A DNA stretch of 64,000 bases. Source: JBMNFI01 sp050949225. GTDB lineage: Bacteria; Bacillota; Dehalobacteriia; UBA4068. Below are positions 45,134 to 54,355 of the stretch, one piece after another; the first letter of the stretch is position 1, and each line of letters starts with the position of its first letter. The stretch covers positions 682,001 to 746,000 of the forward strand of contig JBMNFI010000001.1 in assembly GCA_050949225.1 (NCBI GenBank). The letters run 5' to 3'. Position numbers and translations under genes: made by a program. The notes beneath the pieces are model-generated. The model made no database searches. It saw nothing but the letters and a program-made list of their open reading frames with translations, and had not been told where the DNA came from.

Positions 45134-46743
45134 TAACTTTCTCCTCCAACTTTTTTACGTTTAAAAAATTTCTTTTTCATAATATCCATTACCATAACAC
45201 TTTCCTCCATTTTCCAACGATACGTAACCAAAAAATAAACAGCGATACCCACACCAATGGATAACAAAACTCCGATAATTTGGATAATCTTATTACTCAT
45301 ATCGGCATTGATCTCAAAAACGCCCGAGACCAGAAACAATGCACCAGCCATCGCAGCTGAGGCAATCCCCATTTTTGCCACAGATGATAAAATCTTTCGC
45401 CCACCAATGTATTGCATGCGCCGCTTGTATAAATATAATAATAAAAACATATTGAACAAGCCGGCGATAGAATAAGCTAAAGCGATCCCATTGGCCGCCA
45501 TCGGCCCCACCAGAAGGAGACAGAAGCAGATATTAATGCCAATAGAAAGTACCGAACAAAAAACCGGCGTTTTAGTATCCTGCATAGCATAGAATGTTCT
45601 GCTCAAAACATGGATGGCTGAATAAGCTACTAATCCTACACAATAAAAGATCAACGGACCAACCGTGCGCGCTGTTTCAACACTGGTAAAATCGCCGCCC
45701 CATTCGAACATAAAACGAATAAATGGTGTGCTTAAAACAGCCAGAGCTACCGCCGCCGGCAAAGTAACAAAGATAACTGAACGCAAACCCAAGGAAACTG
45801 CTCCCTTAAATTCTTTTTCTTCATTTTTTGCCATATACGCGGTTAAAGTGGGGAAAATCGCCACGGCAATTGAAATAGCAAAGATGCCAATTGGTAATTT
45901 CATAATCCGCTCTGCTATCCGCAGAGCCGAGACTAAGCCATCCGATAAACCGGAGGCCAGGTTTTGACTGATGATAACATTAATTTCACTTGCTGAAAGC
46001 CCGATCAATACAGGGATAATTAACATTATTAAATTTTGTACACCGGGGTTTTTCAAATCAAAGCTAAAATGATACCGTAACCCCACTTTTTTAAGCGCCG
46101 GAATCTGCACCAAAAAATATAAAGCAGCACCAATCACCACACCTACAGAGAAACCGGCAATACCATAACCGGGCCACTTTGCTTCAATAGATGATGCCAA
46201 CAAAAGCCCGCCGACAATAATACCTAAATTATAAAGAACTGAACCGATAGCCGGTGAAGTAAAATGTTTAAAGGAGTTTAAAATACCCATGGAAATCCCC
46301 GAAAAGGTCAAAAATATTACCTGTAAAAACATAATACGCGTTAAATTAACCGTCATCAGCTGCGCATCCGGATTAAAACCGGGAACAATCAAATTAACAA
46401 GTTGGGGTGTAAAAATAAAACAAACCGTCAAAAACACGACTAAAAGAACAATAATCCAATTAAAGACAATACTTGCAACCTTCCAGCCTTCTTCTGCTTT
46501 ATCATTGGCGATGTACGAAGAAAATATCGGGATAAAGGCAGCGCTTAAGGCCCCCCCAACCAATAACATATACACAAAATCAGGGATAGTAAACGAAGCA
46601 TTGTAAGCATCCGTAATCCGATTTTGTCCAAATTGATTGTAAACAATGATATCTCTCACATAGCCCAAGATACGTGAAATAACCATTGTTATCATTAAAA
46701 ATCCGGCCGCCTTAAAAAGCGTCCTTTTCTGTTTATGTTCCAT
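45133..46743 (-). CDS. murJ: Lipid II flippase MurJ
   Basis: This 536-residue integral membrane protein of the MOP superfamily flips lipid II for peptidoglycan synthesis. It has about 14 hydrophobic segments and the family motifs ISRILGYVRDIIV near the N-terminus, and FSSYIANDKAEEG and RTFYAMQDTKTPV further on. The N-terminus is cytoplasmic and basic (MEHKQKRTLFKAAG). Placement between spoIIP and lepA is not the Bacillus order. Confidence 0.94.
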   Translation of the reverse strand: MEHKQKRTLFKAAGFLMITMVISRILGYVRDIIVYNQFGQNRITDAYNASFTIPDFVYMLLVGGALSAAFIPIFSSYIANDKAEEGWKVASIVFNWIIVLLVVFLTVCFIFTPQLVNLIVPGFNPDAQLMTVNLTRIMFLQVIFLTFSGISMGILNSFKHFTSPAIGSVLYNLGIIVGGLLLASSIEAKWPGYGIAGFSVGVVIGAALYFLVQIPALKKVGLRYHFSFDLKNPGVQNLIMLIIPVLIGLSASEINVIISQNLASGLSDGLVSALRIAERIMKLPIGIFAISIAVAIFPTLTAYMAKNEEKEFKGAVSLGLRSVIFVTLPAAVALAVLSTPFIRFMFEWGGDFTSVETARTVGPLIFYCVGLVAYSAIHVLSRTFYAMQDTKTPVFCSVLSIGINICFCLLLVGPMAANGIALAYSIAGLFNMFLLLYLYKRRMQYIGGRKILSSVAKMGIASAAMAGALFLVSGVFEINADMSNKIIQIIGVLLSIGVGIAVYFLVTYRWKMEESVMVMDIMKKKFFKRKKVGGES

Positions 46744-46830
46744 TAATTAAAATCCCTATACATTCAATAATTATTTTCAACTAATAAGATATTATATCAC
46801 ATTATGCATATGGATGCATTGTTTTTTATC

Positions 46831-46866
46831 TTAACAAGGCATTCCCTTAAGGGAATGCCTTGTTAA
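46831..46866 (-). terminator. 36-bp perfect palindrome ending the spoIIP unit
   Basis: Bases 46831-46848 are perfectly complementary to 46849-46866, a potential 18-bp hairpin. It contains the stop codon (46863-46865) of the small gene before it. The T residues are within the stem end, and the tail is not T-rich, so termination strength is uncertain. Confidence 0.65.
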
Positions 46867-47036
46867 AAATGATATTCATAATCTAAAAAATATGCTACCA
46901 TCTGACCTTCTCGCCATTCAAAACCAATAACGGCAGCCGGCGCTTCAGGGAGTAATGAATGCATACCGGCAGCCGTCGCATTCAAACCCAACACAAAACA
47001 AGCTATTAGTAATATTAAGACCCAAAATTTTTTCAT
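46863..47036 (-). CDS. Small secreted protein at the yqxA position
   Basis: This is a 57-residue protein with a clear signal peptide (MKKFWVLILLIACFVLGLNATAAG) and a short mature part (LLPEAPAAVIGFEWREGQMVAY). It lies directly after spoIIP, where B. subtilis has yqxA, but it is much shorter than YqxA and homology is not evident by eye. I chose ATG 47034-47036; a TTG at 47063 would add 9 residues and neither has a strong ribosome site. The frame ends inside the palindrome at 46831-46866. Confidence 0.55.
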   Translation of the reverse strand: MKKFWVLILLIACFVLGLNATAAGMHSLLPEAPAAVIGFEWREGQMVAYFLDYEYHF

Positions 47037-47064
47037 GATTTTAGTATATGCAAACACAGACAAC

Positions 47065-48036
47065 TTATTCTTTTACAATATCGCACAACACCTCGGCCAT
47101 AAAACGGGCTGATTTTTGAGCCTGCTCTAAAGTGTTTTCAGTAGACCCAACTTCTATCAAAATAGCTTTAGATGAAAAATGTTGATTATATCGTCCGCTT
47201 TGCACTCGTACTTCACGAAGCACGCCGGGGTATTTTTCTTCTAATTTAGCACCCACCTTTTTAGAAAAAGCTAAATTTTCTTGCCAATTATCATGCTTAC
47301 TGCGTTTATTACTACCCACGACCAGCATCATTTTAGCAACCTTTTGCTGATTAATTTTAGTCACCGTGCTTAAATTTTTGGTATAGCTATCGCGGTGAAC
47401 ATCTACAAATATCTCGAGCGAAGGATGCTCTTCCTGCATTTTTTTCATGCTTGCCAAAGAATTCTGATAAGACTTACTCCATTGGGGATAATCATGTATA
47501 GTATCACATAAAACAGAGGCAATACCCTGCTCTTTTAACCCATCTTGCAGCGATTTGGCCACTTTAAAAATATCACCGTTGTTACCTGAATCACTACTCT
47601 TTCCACTGGTTGGTGGGTAACTTTCGGCACTATGTGTACAATAAATACCGATTAAAGGTTTATCGGAGAGCTGTTTTTTATCCTTTTTCTCTTCCGGAAC
47701 GTCGACAAGAACAGCCGGATCGATTGTCGAACCTTGATCTTGTCTAGACACTGAAACGGCAAGATAGCTATGCTCGCCGATACCGGTAGAAGCTTCCACA
47801 AAATAATCAGGAGCACTGATTTTTTGCCATGCTGTTTGCAAGACCCCTAATTCTGACTTAGCTAAAGCAGAAAAGGGCAGCTGGGAAGCAACTATATTCT
47901 GTGGCTTAAATTGCGCTAAAAAACCCGCTGGTACTTTTCCCCATAAAAAACAGCCGACAATAAAAAGGCAGGCGATTAAACAAGCCGCTTGTAATGGTAA
48001 ACCTTGACGATGTTTAAAAGCGAACGATTTTCTCAT
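47065..48036 (-). CDS. spoIIP: Stage II sporulation protein P
   Basis: This is a 323-residue membrane-anchored amidase/endopeptidase of the DMP engulfment complex. It has an N-terminal membrane segment (about 14-36), a variable linker, and the SpoIIP catalytic domain from about residue 125 (IGIYCTHSAESYPPTSG, IFVDVHRDSYTKN, MLVVGSNKRSKHDNW, AILIEVGSTENTLEQAQKSA). I chose the second of two adjacent ATGs (7 bases after AGGAGG). The germination protease gene gpr, often found between rpsT and spoIIP, is absent here. Confidence 0.95.
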   Translation of the reverse strand: MRKSFAFKHRQGLPLQAACLIACLFIVGCFLWGKVPAGFLAQFKPQNIVASQLPFSALAKSELGVLQTAWQKISAPDYFVEASTGIGEHSYLAVSVSRQDQGSTIDPAVLVDVPEEKKDKKQLSDKPLIGIYCTHSAESYPPTSGKSSDSGNNGDIFKVAKSLQDGLKEQGIASVLCDTIHDYPQWSKSYQNSLASMKKMQEEHPSLEIFVDVHRDSYTKNLSTVTKINQQKVAKMMLVVGSNKRSKHDNWQENLAFSKKVGAKLEEKYPGVLREVRVQSGRYNQHFSSKAILIEVGSTENTLEQAQKSARFMAEVLCDIVKE

Positions 48037-48071
48037 CATTTAACCTCCTGAGAAAACCTATGCAAAAGAAT

Positions 48072-48102
48072 TAAAAAAAGACCTTTGCAAAAGCAAAAGT
48101 CT
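48072..48102 (-). terminator. Terminator of rpsT
   Basis: On the minus strand a 10-bp stem (48093-48102 with 48079-48088, one G-U pair) with a 4-base loop is followed by seven T. It lies about 30 bases after rpsT. Confidence 0.9.
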
Positions 48103-48132
48103 CAAATGATTCCTTGATAAATTACTGATAAA

Positions 48133-48393
48133 TTACAGTTGATTATAAGCTTTATATAATTTCGATTTTTTTCTAGCAGCACAGTTTTTATGCATAATAC
48201 CTTTAGAAACGGATTTATCCAATGCTTTGACGGAAGCCGCCAATTCAATTTTTGCAGCATCCTTGTCAGCAGCTGCAATAACTGTGTCATATTTTTTTAC
48301 TTGGGTCCTAATGGCAGATTTATAAGCAGCGTTTCTCAAACGGCGCGACTCAGCAACCACGACGCGTTTTTTAGCAGATCTAATATTAGGCAT
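48133..48393 (-). CDS. rpsT: Ribosomal protein bS20
   Basis: This 86-residue basic protein of the small subunit starts MPNIRSAKKRVVVAESRRLRN and ends ASKGIMHKNCAARKKSKL-like (SVSKGIMHKNCAARKKSKLY), matching S20. The start follows AGGAGGTGAC. It lies about 115 bases after holA and has its own terminator. Confidence 0.97.
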   Translation of the reverse strand: MPNIRSAKKRVVVAESRRLRNAAYKSAIRTQVKKYDTVIAAADKDAAKIELAASVKALDKSVSKGIMHKNCAARKKSKLYKAYNQL

Positions 48394-48508
48394 TTTGTCA
48401 CCTCCTCAGGTAGAAATATATTAAAAAAGAGTATTTATACTTATTTAAGTAAAACAATGCACAGATTATCTTATCATTTATTTATCAAAAAAGCAAGCAT
48501 CAATTTAG

Positions 48509-49513
48509 CTAAACACAAATTCGTAGAATTGTCAATTGCAGCATTGAGCGCAAATCCCCCTGCCCACCTTTATTAGCAATATCTACAGCAAGCAACATTT
48601 CTAAAGCTTTTATCAATTGTCCTCTAGTAAATTTAGCTGATTTTTCCACACTCTTTTTTACTACAAAGGGATGTAAAGATAACTGTTCGGAAATATTTCG
48701 CCTGCTTAACCCCTGCTGATAAAGTTCCTTTACGGCCAAAACATCACGTAGCTGCTTTCCCAGCATTGCCAAAATCTTTTGCTCCGACTCCCCTTGCTTA
48801 AGCATTTCTTGATATAAATGCAGGCTTAATTCCGCCTTTCTATCAGCCACCGCATCAATAAGCTTAAACATCTCTAAAATACTGCCACGGCTGGCCACTT
48901 GCTCCATATCAGCCAGTTCCACAGTAGATCTGCCTGCACAGTAAAGACAAATTTTGTCAATTTCATTGTTTAAATAAGCTAAATTATCACCGGCCAGCAT
49001 CATTAAATGCTCCAAAGCCTGACTACTGACGACAAACCCCTTTTGTTTAAAACGTCTTTTAAGCCAAATCATTAGCTCTTGATACCCTAAGGCTCCAAAT
49101 TCAATAACTCTGCCTGCTTGTCGAATTTTCTTTACCAGTCTGCGTCTTTTATCAATACCGCCCCTAACAATGAAAATCAAGATACTGTTGTCAGAAGGGT
49201 TATCAAGATACCATTCTAGCTGATCTAAGGCCGCTTCATCCTTGACTTTATCACTAAACCAGGGGGCATCCTTTATCACAATTAATCGCTTACCAGTAAA
49301 AAACCCTACCGTGACCGTCGCATTAATAATCACATCGACCGCTGTTTTGCTGCCATCAAAAAATTCAATATTCCAATCATTACTATCAGAGGCGGGTGCT
49401 ATTAATTGACTCAAAGCCGCCACAGCCTCGTCCTTTAGAAAATCCTGTTCCCCGTAAAAAAGATAGACGGGACACACGACTCCTTGCTTAATACTATTGA
49501 AAAATTGTCTCAT
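48509..49513 (-). CDS. holA: DNA polymerase III, delta subunit
   Basis: This 334-residue clamp-loader subunit has the N-terminal signature CPVYLFYGEQDFLKDEAV, the AAA-like fold without a functional P-loop (RLIVIKDAPWF) and the C-terminal helical collar (LAMLGKQLRDVLAVKELYQQGLS). The ATG overlaps the comEC stop (ATGA). Confidence 0.95.
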   Translation of the reverse strand: MRQFFNSIKQGVVCPVYLFYGEQDFLKDEAVAALSQLIAPASDSNDWNIEFFDGSKTAVDVIINATVTVGFFTGKRLIVIKDAPWFSDKVKDEAALDQLEWYLDNPSDNSILIFIVRGGIDKRRRLVKKIRQAGRVIEFGALGYQELMIWLKRRFKQKGFVVSSQALEHLMMLAGDNLAYLNNEIDKICLYCAGRSTVELADMEQVASRGSILEMFKLIDAVADRKAELSLHLYQEMLKQGESEQKILAMLGKQLRDVLAVKELYQQGLSRRNISEQLSLHPFVVKKSVEKSAKFTRGQLIKALEMLLAVDIANKGGQGDLRSMLQLTILRICV

Positions 49514-51897
49514 ATTGCCTCCTCAATATGTGTATCAACCGACAATGAAATGCCATCCGTAAAAAAACTGATAGAACCATCATCATCTGTGCGGTACAAA
49601 GCGATCTTCCGCTCCGTAAAATACTGTAAAATATCTTTGCCGGGATGGCCAAAGGAGTTTCCCTTTCCGACAGAAACCACCACCGCTAAAGGATGAACTT
49701 TAGCATAAAAGGCAGGAGAAAAACTCCCTGAACTGCCATGATGGGGTAGTTTCAAAACCTCCGCTTGCACATTTTGTTTTACTAGTGAGTCCAAACTTGC
49801 CCCTTCAACATCACCGGTAAAAAGAAAATCCATCCCCTGAAAACTCAATTTTACAACCAGCGAACCGGCATTAGTATCTTCATTGTCATAGGTTTGATCC
49901 CCTGTAGGTAAATAAACAGTCAAGTAAACATTTTCTTCTAAGCAATACTTTTTTCCTGCCTTAGTGTAAACAATATCTGTACCGGCGACTCGAGCTGTCT
50001 GTTCCAGCTTTTGCTGCAGAAGGTTTTCAGGAAAAGCTTGGGAAGTCAGCAAGGAATCAGTGGGTAAAAATTGTAAAACAGTTATCAGTCCATCGACATG
50101 ATCCTCATCAGGATGACTGGCAATCATTAAATCAATTTCTTTAATGCCGCGACTTTTTAAGTAAGGCAACAGCACGTTTTCACCTACCCAACCGGGATTG
50201 TTCGATTTACCGCCACCGTCAATTAACAAAACTTTTCCCTGAGGTGTTATCACCAAAGAACAATCACCTTGACCTACGTCAACAAAGGTCACCTCCATGA
50301 TTTCCCCTTTACCGGCCAACAATCCATAATAATCAGATCTGTTTTGATAACTACCCAGTGGTAAGACCAGCAAAATCATTGCCGTTACAATTGCCACCCA
50401 TACCAACCATTTATGCCCTTTTTTCAGAATTAGCGGCACAGCAATCAAAATTGCGTAGCAAGTGATAATCAAAGGTATTGAAGGTTTAGAAACAGCCAAG
50501 GAGCTGATGCGCCAAGATCCCACCCAAGTGGACAAATCATAAATAACCTCTATCAGCGCTCCACCGGCAAAAAGTGGTAAAGTGGCTAGGGTAATTGAAA
50601 AAAGTGCACAAATACAACCTACAAAACTAAGCATTACCACAACCCCAATGCCTAAAACCAGAAGTGGTGAAATCGTGATTGCAGCAATAGAAACCAGATA
50701 AAAATAATAGGCAATCAAAGGCATTGTCGCAGAAGAGGCAGCTAAAGAAACGGCAAAAAGGTTTACGCAATAATTATTACCGGGCAGCAACCGTTTAAAA
50801 ACAGGTGTTAAATATAAAATTCCCAGCACAGCAATAAAAGAAAGCTGAAAACCTGCATCAAAAACTAATAACGGCTGCCACAAAAGACAAACTAATGCTG
50901 CCAGCCCCAAAGCCACATAGGGATCAGGCTTTTCATCCAAAGAAAAGGCCAGTAAACCCACAATAGCCATCACAGAAGCTCTAATCACCGGCGGGTTAAA
51001 ATTAGTGATAGCAGCATAAAAAATCACCGCAATACTTATTGCTATAAGACGCTGCCAACGTGTGCGGCGACTGTAACCAAAGAAAAACATCCCCAAAAGA
51101 ACTACATATCCTACATGTAAGCCTGAAACACTAAAGGCATGCATAATGCCGGTTTTAGACAGAATGCTTTTATCAGAATAATCCAGTCCCGCCTTATCAC
51201 CAAGAAAAACACCCCGCAAAAGGGTTTGTTGATTTTGTGGTAAATAGGCAAGGGCTTCCGTAAAGCGCAGGTTAGCCCAAGAAGCCATCTTGAGCAAGAA
51301 ATTGCCGCCTGACTCGCCGGTTTTAGCAACAGAACCGCCATAAGCCGCACTTACTGAGCCGTAAATATTATGACGTTTTAAATACTGATGGTAGTCAAAA
51401 GCATTGGCATTATCATATGACTGTACAACCATGGCCTTGCCGGCAATCTCCAGATATTCCCCATAGACAATCTCCTGATTATCATCAGCATAAACATAAA
51501 GCTTTTCCCGGCAGGGCTCCCCATTAATAGAAAAGGTTTTAAGCAAAAAACTGTAATGGCCTTCCTTGTCACCAGCAGTCGAATTTCCCAGAGCCATGCC
51601 GCTAATTACCAGCGGTGTACCCTTTGTATATGGCCATTCCTTTTGATGAAAATCCCAGGCTGCAAGCCAAAAGGAGCCTGCGGCAAAAGCTAAAATCAAT
51701 AACCAATAAAAATTTTTGCTGCGTTTAACCAGCAAAAGACTGAGGGCAGAAAAGCCCAAAAAGATGAGAGCTGCCATAAAAGACAGCTCCAACAAACTAC
51801 TAAAAACAATACCTGTTGCAAAAGCAACACAATGCCAAAACAGCGGTTTGCGAGAAACCTGTTGCGAAAAATTCAAGAATGAATTATTAATAAACAA
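49510..51897 (-). CDS. comEC: DNA internalisation competence protein ComEC/Rec2
   Basis: This 795-residue membrane channel for single-stranded DNA uptake has an N-terminal OB-like extracellular region (about 75-190), the competence domain with about 10 membrane segments (FSVSGLHVGYVVLLG, NPPVIRASVMA) and a C-terminal metallo-beta-lactamase domain (VTFVDVGQGDCSLVITPQGK, ASHPDEDHVDGL, LKLPHHGSSGSFS). The start is TTG, overlapping the end of comEA by 11 bases. With comEA it indicates potential for natural DNA uptake. Confidence 0.96.
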   Translation of the reverse strand: MFINNSFLNFSQQVSRKPLFWHCVAFATGIVFSSLLELSFMAALIFLGFSALSLLLVKRSKNFYWLLILAFAAGSFWLAAWDFHQKEWPYTKGTPLVISGMALGNSTAGDKEGHYSFLLKTFSINGEPCREKLYVYADDNQEIVYGEYLEIAGKAMVVQSYDNANAFDYHQYLKRHNIYGSVSAAYGGSVAKTGESGGNFLLKMASWANLRFTEALAYLPQNQQTLLRGVFLGDKAGLDYSDKSILSKTGIMHAFSVSGLHVGYVVLLGMFFFGYSRRTRWQRLIAISIAVIFYAAITNFNPPVIRASVMAIVGLLAFSLDEKPDPYVALGLAALVCLLWQPLLVFDAGFQLSFIAVLGILYLTPVFKRLLPGNNYCVNLFAVSLAASSATMPLIAYYFYLVSIAAITISPLLVLGIGVVVMLSFVGCICALFSITLATLPLFAGGALIEVIYDLSTWVGSWRISSLAVSKPSIPLIITCYAILIAVPLILKKGHKWLVWVAIVTAMILLVLPLGSYQNRSDYYGLLAGKGEIMEVTFVDVGQGDCSLVITPQGKVLLIDGGGKSNNPGWVGENVLLPYLKSRGIKEIDLMIASHPDEDHVDGLITVLQFLPTDSLLTSQAFPENLLQQKLEQTARVAGTDIVYTKAGKKYCLEENVYLTVYLPTGDQTYDNEDTNAGSLVVKLSFQGMDFLFTGDVEGASLDSLVKQNVQAEVLKLPHHGSSGSFSPAFYAKVHPLAVVVSVGKGNSFGHPGKDILQYFTERKIALYRTDDDGSISFFTDGISLSVDTHIEEAI

Positions 51898-52588
51898 CTA
51901 TCTCTCCCTTGATTTTTTCGAAGATTTTATCACCAATACCGGAAACGTTTTTAAGGTCCTCGATACTATTAAACCGACCTACATCTTCTCGCCAATCGAT
52001 AATTCTTGCTGACATGCTCTCTCCTATACCCGACAGTTTTTGCAATTCTTCTGCACCGGCACTATTGATATCGATCTTAGTATTTTCAGAAAGATTGTGT
52101 TTAGCAGCATCAGAGGATGCCCCAGCATTATCATCAAATACTCGGCTAGGGATATAAACCTCATCTTGGTCATTAATAATACGAGAAAGATTAACCGCAT
52201 CCAGATCCGCATTACTTGTTAAAGAAACCTTTTCTATGGCATCTGCTAAACGGCTACCCAAAGGAAGCGATAATATCCCCGGTTCCTCCACTTCGCCTTT
52301 GATATGAATAACTATCATTTCTCCGGCTTGTTCTGTACTAACTTCTGTTAAAATACCATCGGCAGAGTTTTCAGCAATAGTTGCCTCTGCGGATTTGCTG
52401 CCTGTCAGATATTCATTATATTGCGTTCCGGCAAAAAAACAAGCGACAGCAACTACCAACACAATGATCAATGAACGCTTATGGTTTTTATTGTCTTTAA
52501 AGGTTGACTGTTTTTGACAATCTGGGCTTGCGGGCCGGTATTTTTGCTGATTGTCAACTACTTTGCGGAGTTCTTTTTTTTCAGTCAT
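51887..52588 (-). CDS. comEA: Competence DNA receptor ComEA
   Basis: This 233-residue membrane-anchored DNA-binding protein has a polar N-terminus, one membrane segment (about 40-58), an SLBB domain (IVIHIKGEVEEPGILSLPLGSRL) and a C-terminal double helix-hairpin-helix (INSAGAEELQKLSGIGESMSA, IEDLKNVSGIGDKIFEKIKG). I chose ATG 52586-52588 after GAGGGG. Promoter at 52650-52678. comEB is absent. Confidence 0.94.
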   Translation of the reverse strand: MTEKKELRKVVDNQQKYRPASPDCQKQSTFKDNKNHKRSLIIVLVVAVACFFAGTQYNEYLTGSKSAEATIAENSADGILTEVSTEQAGEMIVIHIKGEVEEPGILSLPLGSRLADAIEKVSLTSNADLDAVNLSRIINDQDEVYIPSRVFDDNAGASSDAAKHNLSENTKIDINSAGAEELQKLSGIGESMSARIIDWREDVGRFNSIEDLKNVSGIGDKIFEKIKGEIVVY

Positions 52589-52649
52589 AAAAACACCCCT
52601 CATAAAACTAACCTTAAACATCTTGTTCTTTTTACCATTATTTCCTTTT

Positions 52650-52678
52650 ATTATACAATTTTCGTCAATGTTTTACAA
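52650..52678 (-). promoter_or_regulatory. Promoter of the comEA-comEC-holA unit
   Basis: On the minus strand TTGTAA (52673-52678) and a perfect TATAAT (52650-52655) have 17-base spacing, about 60 bases before the comEA start. Confidence 0.72.
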
Positions 52679-52722
52679 GTAAATAACAGTATTTATGAGG
52701 GATAATATTATTCTTAAATAAC

Positions 52723-53319
52723 CTAAAAATCAAGTCTTTTTAGAAAAGCGGCTATTTCTTGTTTGACAAAAGGACGATTAGAGGTGGTCAATTCCATTAT
52801 TTCTCCTGAAAATTTGCCTTTTATATCTGTTAATAATTGCTTATGTAATTTTTGGTAACGATCGGATAATGCCACACTTTCCTGCATAATTTTACTGTTT
52901 GTCAGAGATTTTACTACACCAATACAAGGAATACCGCTACCTAAAACTTGATATAAGTTTTCCCAAAAAACCTCTGAAAGCAATTCAACGCCGCCAATTT
53001 CATCCAAAAGCATTAATTTATTTTTTTTTGCCCATTGCGGTAAACAAGGTCCTATGCGAGTAAAGACCTCTGGGAAACTCTGCCAGCCGTGATCAGTTTT
53101 TTGCAAAAAAATATTGGCCTCGTTGCCTTTATATTCGGCATTCACCGACCAGGGCTCGGCTGCCACCTGGTGCAGGCAGAAAGCCTTTAAATGTTCTCCG
53201 GAAAAAAGCCTTTGTACCATAAAACCGCCGGTGCATGCCAAATAGGGGTGCACGCTTTCTAAAAGCAAAGTTGATTTTCCAACTTTCATATCTCCCTGCA
53301 AAAATAAGCAGTTGCTCAT
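52723..53319 (-). CDS. P-loop nucleoside-triphosphatase (THEP1-like)
   Basis: This 198-residue NTPase has Walker A GDMKVGKST at about residues 8-16 and Walker B LMLLDEIGGVEL, the pattern of the THEP1/NTPase_1 family. Such genes occur in molybdenum-hydroxylase maturation clusters, where their role is not established. I chose ATG 53317-53319, which overlaps the xdhC stop as ATGA; the frame extends 9 codons upstream over the end of xdhC. It is the last gene of the cluster before comEA. Confidence 0.8.
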   Translation of the reverse strand: MSNCLFLQGDMKVGKSTLLLESVHPYLACTGGFMVQRLFSGEHLKAFCLHQVAAEPWSVNAEYKGNEANIFLQKTDHGWQSFPEVFTRIGPCLPQWAKKNKLMLLDEIGGVELLSEVFWENLYQVLGSGIPCIGVVKSLTNSKIMQESVALSDRYQKLHKQLLTDIKGKFSGEIMELTTSNRPFVKQEIAAFLKRLDF

Positions 53320-54344
53320 AATGACTTCAACTCCGCCCTCCGACAAATCATCTCTGCAGCAATACTAATAGCTATTTCTGCCGGGGTTTCCGCTTTAATC
53401 GCTAAGCCAATCGGAGTATTAACTCTCTCTAAATCTGCTTTATTAAAACCTTCCTCATCAAAAAGCTTCCGTGAAGTAGCAGCGATTTTAGTGCGGCTGC
53501 CAATCAGGCCAATATAACTGGCCTCAGTTCTTAGAGCCTGTACCAGAACATCATAATCATGAGCATGTCCTCTGGTTACAATTACCACATAATCATTCGC
53601 CTTGATATCAACGGTAGCGGCAATATTTAAAAAATCTCCAAGATAGACGGCTTCCGCTCCCGGAAAAAGCTGCGGATCAGAAAACTCCTTACGATCATCA
53701 ATTACCACACATGGAAACTCCACATGAGTCAAAACAGGCACCAATTCTTGTGAAATATGTCCACCACCGCAAATATAGACCTTACCGGATTTAGTTAAGG
53801 GCTCAATATAATACCTCTTACCTGATAAATCCTGCAATTTGCTGCGACCGGTAATAAGCTTATCCAGGGTGTCCTCAGTAAGTTGCAAACTGCCAATTAA
53901 TCCCTCTCCCTGTATATAAACACAAACATCCCAAGCCGTTTCATCAGATATTTCCGTGATAATCCAAGAATTAACATCTTTTTTAAAAACCTCTGTAACC
54001 TGCTTAAGAAACTCCACCTGCTCATCACTGGATGCGGAGAAATATTGAAAATAAACGGTCACATCCCCACCGCAAATCATACCCAGATCCTCAACCTGAT
54101 TAGGTGCTAAGGTAAACCCTTTACTGTAAGATTTTTTATTCTGTAAAACTTCCTTGGCCAGCTGCTGCGAACGATATTCAACCTGCCCCCCGCCAATAGT
54201 ACCTAAAAACTCGCCTTTACTGTTTAAAATCATTCTGGCTCCTTCACCTCGAGGTGTAGAACCCGAGCTGGCAACAATGCTTGCCAAAACGACATCTTGA
54301 CCCATACTTAAATCTTGATACATTTTATCAAATAAGTTCTTCAT
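53316..54344 (-). CDS. XdhC-family molybdenum hydroxylase maturation protein
   Basis: This 342-residue protein has the XdhC/CoxI N-terminal domain (VLASIVASSGSTPRGEGARMIL and GTIGGGQVEYRSQQLA) and the C-terminal Rossmann domain (VYICGGGHISQELVPVL, CVVIDDRKEFSD, YVVIVTRGHAHDYDVLVQAL, IGLIGSRTK). XdhC binds and sulfurates molybdenum cofactor for insertion into xanthine-dehydrogenase-type enzymes. The presumed client is the aldehyde oxidoreductase at the right window edge. Confidence 0.93.
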   Translation of the reverse strand: MKNLFDKMYQDLSMGQDVVLASIVASSGSTPRGEGARMILNSKGEFLGTIGGGQVEYRSQQLAKEVLQNKKSYSKGFTLAPNQVEDLGMICGGDVTVYFQYFSASSDEQVEFLKQVTEVFKKDVNSWIITEISDETAWDVCVYIQGEGLIGSLQLTEDTLDKLITGRSKLQDLSGKRYYIEPLTKSGKVYICGGGHISQELVPVLTHVEFPCVVIDDRKEFSDPQLFPGAEAVYLGDFLNIAATVDIKANDYVVIVTRGHAHDYDVLVQALRTEASYIGLIGSRTKIAATSRKLFDEEGFNKADLERVNTPIGLAIKAETPAEIAISIAAEMICRRAELKSL

Positions 54345-54355
54345 CTAAATACCCC

